A stretch of DNA of 64,000 nt from Coxiellaceae bacterium (GTDB taxonomy: Bacteria; Pseudomonadota; Gammaproteobacteria; Coxiellales; Coxiellaceae): assembly GCA_011523685.1 (NCBI GenBank), contig WTGG01000018.1:1-64000 (forward strand), in the 5' to 3' direction. Under the pieces are notes generated by a model. It was not told where the DNA came from. It worked only from the letters and a program-made list of their open reading frames with translations, and made no database searches. Positions 56,523-64,000 of this stretch are shown piece after piece (position 1 is the first letter of the stretch; each line of letters starts with the position of its first letter). Made by a program: the position numbers and the translations under genes.

Positions 56523-57947
56523 CTATTTCTTTTTCTTAGGGATGTACAAATCTGTGATAGTACCCTCAAAAACTTCTGTCGCCATCATCACTGATTCACT
56601 TAAAGTTGGGTGAGGGTGAATTGTCAACGAAAGATCTTCTGCATCACAGCCCATTTCAATGGCTAATGCTATCTCAGCAATAAGATCACCCGCACTCACA
56701 CCAATGATGCCACCACCAATGATACGATGATGCTCATCAAAGATAACCTTAGTCATACCTTCTGTACGCTCCATGGCTAAAGCACGCCCGGATGCCATCC
56801 ACGGAAAAACACCCTTCTCATAAGCAATATTTTGCTCTTTAGCTTGTTGCTCAGTAACACCTACCCAAGCAATTTCAGGATCTGTGTATGCCACGCTCGG
56901 TATACACTTAGCATCAAAGTAATGTTTTTTACCACTGATCACTTCAGCCGCCAATCGACCTTCGTGTGAAGCCTTATGAGCCAGCATAGGATTACCAATA
57001 ATATCTCCAATAGCATAAATATGAGGGATGTTCGTTCTCATTTGCTTATCAACAGTAATAAAGCCACGTTCATCAACATTAACACCAGCCTTTTCGGCAC
57101 CGATTAATGCTCCGTTTGGCTTGCGACCAACCGAACAAAGGATAGAATCAAAGCGTTTTGGATTGGTTTCTGGTGCATGCTTACCCTCAAAGGTAACCCA
57201 TAACCCGTCCTCTTTAGCTTCCACTTGAGTAACTGATGTTTCCAACATGATTGCATCATATTCTTTGGCGATTCGTTTTTGATAAGGAGCTACTAAGTCT
57301 TTATCAGCTCCTGGCATTAATTGATCCATCATTTCAACGACTGAAACATTTGCTCCTAAAGAACGATAAACAGTTGCCATTTCAAGGCCAATAATACCAC
57401 CACCTAAAACCAACATATCACCTTGAGTATGCTCTAATTGCAAAGCACCTGTAGAATCAAAAATACGAGGATCTTCAGGGATAAAAGGTAGCTTCACAGG
57501 CTTTGAACCAGCAGCAATAATACAATGTTTAAACTTTACTGTAGATGACTCACCAGAATCATCAGTGACAATAATAGAATTAGCATCCGAAAATTCACCG
57601 TAGCCATGAATAACGTTCACCTTACGCTGCTTTGCCATCATTGTTAAACCGCCAGTTAACTTTTTAACAACGCCATCTTTCCAAGATCTGAGTTGATCAA
57701 TATCTATTTCTGGATCAGAAAATTTAACACCACTCACACTGGCATCTTTTGCATCATCTACAACTTTGGCAACGTGTAATAGAGCCTTAGAAGGAATACA
57801 CCCAACATTTAAACAGACACCTCCTATCTGGCTGTATCGCTCAACCATAGTGACTTGAAGACCTAGGTCAGCAGCACGATAAGCTGCAGAATAACCACCA
57901 GGACCACTACCTAGAACCACTACATCAGTTTCAATTACTTGTGTCAT
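56523..57947 (-). CDS. lpdA: Dihydrolipoamide dehydrogenase (E3)
   Basis: 474 residues. FAD motif VLGSGPGGYSAAYRAADLG, redox disulfide in GGVCLNVGCIPSKAL, NAD motif GGGIIGLEMATVYRSLG and catalytic His in HPHPTLSE. It re-oxidises dihydrolipoyl groups. Third gene of the pdh operon, nine bases after aceF. Confidence 0.95.
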   Translation of the reverse strand: MTQVIETDVVVLGSGPGGYSAAYRAADLGLQVTMVERYSQIGGVCLNVGCIPSKALLHVAKVVDDAKDASVSGVKFSDPEIDIDQLRSWKDGVVKKLTGGLTMMAKQRKVNVIHGYGEFSDANSIIVTDDSGESSTVKFKHCIIAAGSKPVKLPFIPEDPRIFDSTGALQLEHTQGDMLVLGGGIIGLEMATVYRSLGANVSVVEMMDQLMPGADKDLVAPYQKRIAKEYDAIMLETSVTQVEAKEDGLWVTFEGKHAPETNPKRFDSILCSVGRKPNGALIGAEKAGVNVDERGFITVDKQMRTNIPHIYAIGDIIGNPMLAHKASHEGRLAAEVISGKKHYFDAKCIPSVAYTDPEIAWVGVTEQQAKEQNIAYEKGVFPWMASGRALAMERTEGMTKVIFDEHHRIIGGGIIGVSAGDLIAEIALAIEMGCDAEDLSLTIHPHPTLSESVMMATEVFEGTITDLYIPKKKK

Positions 57948-57956
57948 GCTTTTCCC

Positions 57957-59513
57957 CTACAGAATTAATGTTTCAATATCAGCTAGTCGGCTAGCAAAAT
58001 GTACAATAAAGCGCGCTGCTTCAGCACCATCAATAACACGATGATCATAAGACAAGCTGACAGGCAACGTTAATCGCGGCTCAAATGCTTGACTATCCTT
58101 GTTATAGACGGGTTTTTGATAAGAACGAGACAACCCTAAAATCGCAACTTCAGGTGCATTAATAATAGGTGTAAAAGCTGTACCACCAATACCACCTAAA
58201 CTGGAGATACTCATACAGCCACCTTGCATTTCTGCAGGCGTTAATCCCTTTTCACGAGCCTTCAAACTAATCTCACCCAATTCTTTCGCTAACTCCAGCG
58301 CTCCTTTTGAATCAACATCACGTAAAACCGGGACGACTAAACCATTAGGTGTATCAACCGCAACACCAATATTATAATAGTGTTTAACCATTAACGATTG
58401 AGCATCTGGTGATAAGGACGCATTAAATATCGGAAATTCTTTTAACGATGCGACCAGGGCTTTCATTACAAAAACAATTGGCGTTAGCTTGATACCAGAT
58501 TCAGCAGCCTCTGCTTTATGACGCTGACGGAATGCTTCCATCTCAGTAATATCGATTTCTTCAAATTGTGTGACATGAGGAATAGACACCCAGTTACGAT
58601 GCAGAAATGACCCAGAGAGTTTCTTAATTTTAGATAGTGGAGTATCAGTCACACCACCAAACTTAGAAAAATCGACTTTAGGCAACTCTGGCCAATCAAA
58701 GCCAACTCCACCTTTTCCGCCACCTTGTAATTGCTGCTTCACATACTGTTGTAAATCTGCTTTAGTAATCCGCCCTTTCTGGCCAGTACCTCTAACTTGG
58801 GCAATATCCACACCAAACTCACGTGCTAAACGACGTACTGCAGGGCCTATGTATAAACCATGCTGCTGAGTCGAGGCAGATGCAGCAGCTACAGCTGGCT
58901 GAGCTTTTGCTTGAGATTTAGAGGGAGCAGCAGCTGGTATCGATTGTTTTTCTACCTGTGGTGAAGCAGATGTAGCAATAGCTTCTATCTGGCCTATCAC
59001 ATCGCCTTCTGAGACTTTATCACCAACAGCTACCGTTAATTCAACAATACGACCTGCTAATGGCGAAGGCACTTCCATAGAAGCCTTATCACTTTCCAAT
59101 GTCATCAACGCATCATCGAGAGCCACGTTATCACCAACACTGACAGAAACCTCAATCACATCCACAGCATCAGCACCACCTATATCAGGGATAGTGATAG
59201 GCTGAATAGTAACTGACGGAGTATCAGATACTTCCGTTGCTACGGAACCATCATCAGAAGCCTTAGATGCTGCACCTGTTGCAACCGTTAATACGACACT
59301 ACCTTCAGATAACTGGTCACCAACGGAAACAGCGATACTCTCTATGACACCTGCGACAGGCGATGGCACTTCCATAGAGGCTTTATCACTTTCTAACGTC
59401 ACCAAGGCATCATCAACGGCGACAGTATCACCAACAGCCACTAGGACCTCGATGACATCGACATCGGTTGCACCACCAATATCTGGCACTAATACTGTTT
59501 CTATTGAAGCCAA
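57957..59513 (-). CDS. aceF: Dihydrolipoyllysine acetyltransferase (E2)
   Basis: 518 residues. Two N-terminal lipoyl domains, with lipoylated K44 and K143, each in ESDKASMEVPSP, joined by Ala/Ser/Pro linkers. Then a peripheral-subunit-binding domain (GPAVRRLAREFGVD) and the catalytic domain ending in SLSYDHRVIDGAEAARF with the HxxxDG site. E. coli AceF has three lipoyl domains; two are common in other gammaproteobacteria. It lies 22 bases after aceE. Confidence 0.95.
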   Translation of the reverse strand: MASIETVLVPDIGGATDVDVIEVLVAVGDTVAVDDALVTLESDKASMEVPSPVAGVIESIAVSVGDQLSEGSVVLTVATGAASKASDDGSVATEVSDTPSVTIQPITIPDIGGADAVDVIEVSVSVGDNVALDDALMTLESDKASMEVPSPLAGRIVELTVAVGDKVSEGDVIGQIEAIATSASPQVEKQSIPAAAPSKSQAKAQPAVAAASASTQQHGLYIGPAVRRLAREFGVDIAQVRGTGQKGRITKADLQQYVKQQLQGGGKGGVGFDWPELPKVDFSKFGGVTDTPLSKIKKLSGSFLHRNWVSIPHVTQFEEIDITEMEAFRQRHKAEAAESGIKLTPIVFVMKALVASLKEFPIFNASLSPDAQSLMVKHYYNIGVAVDTPNGLVVPVLRDVDSKGALELAKELGEISLKAREKGLTPAEMQGGCMSISSLGGIGGTAFTPIINAPEVAILGLSRSYQKPVYNKDSQAFEPRLTLPVSLSYDHRVIDGAEAARFIVHFASRLADIETLIL

Positions 59514-59535
59514 TCTCTACTCCTTACTCTCTCAT

Positions 59536-62202
59536 TCACTGTAAAATAGGTTCAACACGGTCAACATCAATCTTTAAACTCTGCTGAGCTTGATGCAGCT
59601 GATCCGTAGAAAAATGCCCTTCCTTTGCTAATGCCACTAGAGTGGTATAGGCAATCATATTCGCATTCACTTCAAAAAAATCTCTCAACGCTTCACGTGT
59701 ATCACTACGACCATAGCCATCTGTACCTAACACAACGTATTGACCTGGGACATCATGGCGAATTTGCTCCGCATTTAATTTCATATAATCGGTTGCTGCT
59801 ATAAAAGGACCTGAGCAATCTTTAAAATTACGCTGCACAATACTTTCACGTGTTGATTGACCTGGGTGTAATCGATGGTCTCGCTGCACCGACTCAGAAT
59901 CTTTACGCAGCTCATTAAAGCTAGTCACGCTCCAAATATCCGACGCCACTTGATATTGCTCTTCCAGAATCCGAGCAGCTTTGATCACTTCACGCAAAAT
60001 TGTCCCAGACCCCAATAGTTGTACTCTAGTGTCAGTATCTAAAGTCGAGGATTGGAAAAGATACATACCTTCAACAATACCCACTTCAGCACCCTCGGGC
60101 ATTGCAGGATGCGTATAATTTTCATTCATCGCCGTAATGTAAAAGAACACATCATCTTGATCTTCATACATACGCTTTAAACCATACTGAATAATGACTG
60201 CCATCTCATAACTAAATGTAGGGTCATAGCTTAAACAGTTTGGAACCATGCCAAACATCATTAGATTATGCCCATCTTGATGCTGAAGACCTTCACCAGC
60301 GAGAGTAGTACGACCCGCAGTACCACCCACAATAAACCCTCGCGCACGACTATCACCGGCAGCCCAAATTAAATCGCCAATACGCTGATAACCAAACATG
60401 GAGTAATAAACAAAAAACGGAACCATTGGTACGCCCGTAGTGGCATACGATGTACCTACTGCAATCCAACTTGCCATACAGCCTGACTCGGTAATGCCTT
60501 GCTGGAATAGTTGCCCCTTTTGATCTTCTTTGTAATACATCAACTGATCACGATCTTCTGGCTCATAAACCTGACCTAAAGGATTATAAATACCAATTTG
60601 ACGGAACAAACCCTCCATACCAAAAGTACGCGCTTCATCAGAAAAAATAGGCACAATACGCTGTTTAAACTCAGCATCTTTTAATAAGACAGCTATGATG
60701 CGATTTAAAGCCATAGTGGTGGACATCTCGCGATCACCACTTCCTGCCAGTATCTTATCAAAGGCTGATAACTCAGGCGTAGTTAAAGCGGGACTAGAAA
60801 CCTGTCGTAAAGGGAGCGGACCACCTAATTGCTCACGCTGCTGCTTCATAAAAGTAGCCGCTGGCGATTCAGGATCTAAGCGTAAAAACTCTAATGACTC
60901 AACCGCTTCGTGTGACAGAGGTAAATTCATTTTTTTTGCAAAACTCGCACAAGCTTCAAGCGAGAGTTTTTTAGTATTATGGGCGACATTTTTTCCAGCG
61001 GCACCTTCCAATGCATATCCCTTAATGGTATGTGCTAATACTACTGTTGGCTGCCCCTTATGATTCACCGCACTACTATAGGCTGTGAACATCTTCGCAA
61101 CATCGTGACCACCTGGCATGAGGCGCTCTAGATCAGCATCAGAAAGATCCTTGACTAATGCCAACAATTCAGGGGATGTTCCAAATAGGTGCTCACGCAT
61201 ATACGCACCACCTTTTACGGTAAAAGTTTGATATTCACCATCAACCACTTCACCCAAACGTTTTGCTAATAATCCCTCTGTATCTCGCGCAAACAAATCA
61301 TCCCAACCACGAGCCCACACCACTTTAATCACATTCCAACCAGAACCTGAGAAAATGTTTGCTAACTCACGAACGACACTACCACTGCTATAGGATAAGC
61401 CATCCAAACGTTGGAGGTTACAATTAATGACAAAAATTAAATTATCTAGCTTATACCTGCTCGCTATTTTAAGCGCACCCAAAGAATCCGTTTCATCCAT
61501 TTCGCCATCACCACAAAACAACCAAACGTTGCGGTTTTGTGTTTGGCTTAAACCACGCAGATGCATGTACTGTAGAAACTGTGCTTGATAAATAGCCATT
61601 AGAGGAGAAAGACCTAAAGATACAGACGGAAACTCCCAGAAATCTGGCATCAACCACGGGTGAGGATAAGATGACACACCTGGACGAAAGATTTCCTGAC
61701 GAAAACCATTTAGATGATCTTCACTTAAACGCCCTTCTTGGAAAGCTCGAGCGTAAATACCCGGTGATGAATGCCCCTGATAATACACTAAATCATGACC
61801 ATCAGGATGTTGATGTCCCTTTAAAAAGTAATTAAAAGCCACTTCAAACAAACAGGATGCAGAAGCATAACTACTTAAATGCCCACCTAACTCACTGGCA
61901 ACATTTTGCCCCCGCATAACCATTGCTATCACATTCCATAAGTTATAGGCAATCAACTGATCAACCAGCTCAGCATTATCGGGCAGTTGATCCAAAGCTT
62001 CGGGCAAAGTATTCGTGTAGCCAGTATCATTTATGGAAGAAACCTCTAAACCCAAATGTTTAGCATGGGCCATTAGCGCCTCTAAAACCTCAGAGGCATA
62101 ACCCTTGTTGTTATAAGCAACGAGCATATCAAGGGCTTCACGCCATTCTTGTGTCTCTTGGGGGTTAATATCAGAAGAAATCAACTGTTCATCTATGGAC
62201 AT
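59536..62202 (-). CDS. aceE: Pyruvate dehydrogenase E1, homodimeric type
   Basis: 888 residues, the usual length. Thiamin diphosphate site GDGEMDETDSLGAL...VINCNLQRLDG, and conserved SPGIYARAFQEGRL and GRTTLAGEGLQHQDGHN. It decarboxylates pyruvate and passes acetyl to E2. First gene of aceE-aceF-lpdA; the 174 bases upstream carry no regulator gene. Confidence 0.96.
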   Translation of the reverse strand: MSIDEQLISSDINPQETQEWREALDMLVAYNNKGYASEVLEALMAHAKHLGLEVSSINDTGYTNTLPEALDQLPDNAELVDQLIAYNLWNVIAMVMRGQNVASELGGHLSSYASASCLFEVAFNYFLKGHQHPDGHDLVYYQGHSSPGIYARAFQEGRLSEDHLNGFRQEIFRPGVSSYPHPWLMPDFWEFPSVSLGLSPLMAIYQAQFLQYMHLRGLSQTQNRNVWLFCGDGEMDETDSLGALKIASRYKLDNLIFVINCNLQRLDGLSYSSGSVVRELANIFSGSGWNVIKVVWARGWDDLFARDTEGLLAKRLGEVVDGEYQTFTVKGGAYMREHLFGTSPELLALVKDLSDADLERLMPGGHDVAKMFTAYSSAVNHKGQPTVVLAHTIKGYALEGAAGKNVAHNTKKLSLEACASFAKKMNLPLSHEAVESLEFLRLDPESPAATFMKQQREQLGGPLPLRQVSSPALTTPELSAFDKILAGSGDREMSTTMALNRIIAVLLKDAEFKQRIVPIFSDEARTFGMEGLFRQIGIYNPLGQVYEPEDRDQLMYYKEDQKGQLFQQGITESGCMASWIAVGTSYATTGVPMVPFFVYYSMFGYQRIGDLIWAAGDSRARGFIVGGTAGRTTLAGEGLQHQDGHNLMMFGMVPNCLSYDPTFSYEMAVIIQYGLKRMYEDQDDVFFYITAMNENYTHPAMPEGAEVGIVEGMYLFQSSTLDTDTRVQLLGSGTILREVIKAARILEEQYQVASDIWSVTSFNELRKDSESVQRDHRLHPGQSTRESIVQRNFKDCSGPFIAATDYMKLNAEQIRHDVPGQYVVLGTDGYGRSDTREALRDFFEVNANMIAYTTLVALAKEGHFSTDQLHQAQQSLKIDVDRVEPILQ

Positions 62203-62376
62203 AGTAAAACCTTTATTCTACGCATAGCTGATCCTTCGCTATGAGCATTAAATAGACATAAAATTGAGCATAGTGCTACATATTCACTGGAATAGCACCT
62301 GGCGAATATTACCATGCATTATTAAATAAGAACAACGGCATAAGATAAAAAAATACAGACATGATTAAAAAGTGAC

Positions 62377-63120
62377 CTAAAATAAGGTTGCTATACCTAG
62401 AATAATAGCAATCACCAACCAAACAATTAATGAATACTCCAAGAGCATAGTCAGTCTGTCACTTAAAGACATTGACTCATCTAACGTGGTTAACGCCGCT
62501 TCTACCCAATCGGCAAGCAACTCTCCAGATCGAGAAAAAGAATAATGTAATGTAGATAGCAATAACTTTAATACCTTAGTGAAATGTGAAATTAAAGCTA
62601 AACTTAACCCGAATAAACGCACAGGAACCCAGTCCATAATTGCCAATAACTGATTAGATAAAGAAAAAAGCTTTAAAGCATCCTCTTGACGCTCACCAAA
62701 ACGTGAAACCTGTGAAACGATGACATACAGCGCTAACCACAAAGGACCTAAAAGAAACCAAAAAATAACCGCAAACACATGATGAAAATAAGCTTTAGCC
62801 AGATTACGAGCAGATGGAATATCATCGACTGAAGAGGTATCAAGCATATCCAAACAATACCAACACCAAACCAGTGTTAACACCCAATAGCCAATACCGC
62901 CCACCAAATGCTCTACCACTGTAAAAAGGAGGATCATTAACAGCAACGGAGGTATTACTAATAATGATAAGCCTAACATAGGAATAGATGCCATTGGCTG
63001 ACTGAATCGCTGGTAACATAAACTGTAATAAGGTAACACCCAATCTTTATGATAAGGAGCACTTAGAAAACGCAGATATCGCTGAACAAAAACACAAATA
63101 AGTAAAACAATTACAGACAT
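62377..63120 (-). CDS. ampE: AmpE-like inner-membrane protein
   Basis: 247 residues, about four membrane segments. DWVPVRLFGLSLALISHFTK and the Asp-rich region near LDMLDTSSVDDIPSA match the AmpE family. AmpE is linked to beta-lactamase signalling with AmpD, but here no ampD or ampC neighbour is seen, so its role is uncertain. It is next to pyruvate dehydrogenase, as in several gammaproteobacteria. Confidence 0.7.
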   Translation of the reverse strand: MSVIVLLICVFVQRYLRFLSAPYHKDWVLPYYSLCYQRFSQPMASIPMLGLSLLVIPPLLLMILLFTVVEHLVGGIGYWVLTLVWCWYCLDMLDTSSVDDIPSARNLAKAYFHHVFAVIFWFLLGPLWLALYVIVSQVSRFGERQEDALKLFSLSNQLLAIMDWVPVRLFGLSLALISHFTKVLKLLLSTLHYSFSRSGELLADWVEAALTTLDESMSLSDRLTMLLEYSLIVWLVIAIILGIATLF

Positions 63121-63192
63121 GGCATCACCTTATAATCTTTCAATATCATTGAGCAAGAATAACATAACGCGAGCAGAAATCACTCTTTTAAG

Positions 63193-64000
63193 CTAGTCAC
63201 GACGCAAACGTTCATTCATTGCTACAGGTGTTGGGTACTTTAAAACTACCCAATAACCAGAAAACACAGAAGACAAAATAAAAGCAGCTTGCACCAAATA
63301 ACCAGACTGTTGCGAAATCAAGTGCGCCGATAGTGCCATGAAACTAATAATTAAGGCAAACTCACTCACTTGCCCTAACCGAACACCAACTTCCCACGCA
63401 ACGTTCTTTGTTTCCTCAACCGACGATAATGCCCAGCGATAACTGAAAGGCTTAATGACCAACACCCCTAACGCTATTAGTATTGCAGGCATAGCAATAA
63501 CAGGGAGATAATGCCAGTCAAAATTAGCTCCAACAGAGAAGAAAAATAATACTAAAAAGAAATCACGAAGTGGCTTTAAACTTTCAGCAATATACAAAGC
63601 AATTGGACTCATTGCCAAACTCACGCCAGCAATAAATGCACCTACTTCACTCGATAAGCCTAAGACAGTAGATAGCTCTGCAACACTAAGACACCACGCG
63701 ATGGCAAGTAAAAAAACATATTCCTTGATACGACTAAAACGAGTTAATAAAGGCATAAAGATCCATCGATTCAAAGCATAGACTAGCAGCAAAACAGTTG
63801 GAAAGCCGATGAGCACCAACAAAACCTCTTCAGACAAATTACCCACACCAGAAAAAGCTCTGATAATTATCATAACAGCAATAGCTAAGATATCCTGCCA
63901 CAATAAAACACTAATCATGAGTTCACCTGTATGCTGGTGATGCAGAACTGTTGTTGGCAACAACTTAATACCGATGATCGTACTTGAAAACATCAACCCG
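63193..64000 (-). CDS. Kef/CPA2-type cation-proton antiporter, 5' end outside window
   Basis: The last 268 or so codons are visible; the start lies beyond base 64000. Polytopic, with the CPA2 pattern VLLWQDILAIAVMI, GLSSEVGAFIAGVSLAMSP and LKPLRDFFLVLFFFSVGA. It ends 30 residues after the last membrane segment (ERLRRD), so the TrkA-N domain of KefB/KefC is absent. Probably exchanges K+ or Na+ for protons in the inner membrane. Confidence 0.82.
   Translation of the reverse strand, partial: GLMFSSTIIGIKLLPTTVLHHQHTGELMISVLLWQDILAIAVMIIIRAFSGVGNLSEEVLLVLIGFPTVLLLVYALNRWIFMPLLTRFSRIKEYVFLLAIAWCLSVAELSTVLGLSSEVGAFIAGVSLAMSPIALYIAESLKPLRDFFLVLFFFSVGANFDWHYLPVIAMPAILIALGVLVIKPFSYRWALSSVEETKNVAWEVGVRLGQVSEFALIISFMALSAHLISQQSGYLVQAAFILSSVFSGYWVVLKYPTPVAMNERLRRD

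Noticed and set aside
1-64000. tRNA, rRNA or riboswitch
   Set aside because: Scanned by eye for T-loop and conserved rRNA stretches on both strands; none was convincing. A covariance-model search would be decisive.

Overview
The window is bacterial chromosome from a low-GC gammaproteobacterium. The core genes are close to gammaproteobacterial families: the Rrf2-regulated suf operon, grpE-dnaK-dnaJ next to nadK-recN, aceE-aceF-lpdA with two lipoyl domains, sbcB, wza-wzb-wzc type export genes and ampE. Between them lie genes typical of host-associated bacteria: a 1309-residue protein with leucine-rich and DUF4116-like repeats, a eukaryotic-type protein kinase, a small DUF4116 protein and several large orphan membrane or coiled-coil proteins. 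Together with many decaying genes this suggests a Legionellales-like, host-adapted organism. That placement is inference; no rRNA is present and no tRNA was recognised.

Layout. 1-9.7 kb is an accessory region: an anchored Cys-rich orphan, the giant repeat protein, two remnants of coaBC on either side of a small orphan, a coiled-coil/membrane-hairpin protein and a dead outer-membrane barrel gene. 9.7-11.7 kb holds two divergent PAP2-type membrane phosphatase paralogues. 11.8-18.4 kb is a tightly overlapping suf operon (regulator-sufB-C-D-S-U-A-sufT) with a probable autoregulatory operator. 18.5-22.9 kb holds a DeaD-type helicase, a CDF metal exporter and sbcB.

22.9-27.1 kb is the most scrambled part. 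A copy of the 3' end of sbcB has been duplicated downstream and then split by a 2.46-kb stretch flanked by an 8-bp direct repeat. The stretch holds a dead membrane-protein gene and two intact small genes. Next to it are a secreted two-repeat protein with a stop codon in its signal peptide and another broken membrane-protein gene.

27.2-34.9 kb: peptide transporter, galU and pgi (sugar nucleotide supply) and a divergent wzb-wza-wzc set for polysaccharide export and tyrosine phosphorylation control. 35-42.6 kb: an orphan polytopic membrane protein, a large FAD oxidoreductase closely followed by a hybrid sensor kinase, and a short AMP nucleosidase. 42.6-51.5 kb: HtrA protease, dnaJ, dnaK with an almost textbook sigma-32 promoter, grpE, an ElyC-like protein, nadK and recN. 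51.5-56.4 kb: an orphan membrane protein and protein kinase pair, TspO, small secreted proteins including a lipoprotein with a hexanucleotide repeat tract, and a glycosyltransferase. 56.5-64 kb: the pyruvate dehydrogenase operon, ampE and the 3' part of a Kef-type antiporter cut by the window edge.

The strongest leads for something undescribed are the giant LRR/DUF4116 protein, the kinase with its convergently placed neighbours, the FAD oxidoreductase-sensor kinase pair, the coiled-coil protein with three tandem 27-29-residue units, and the split sbcB duplication.
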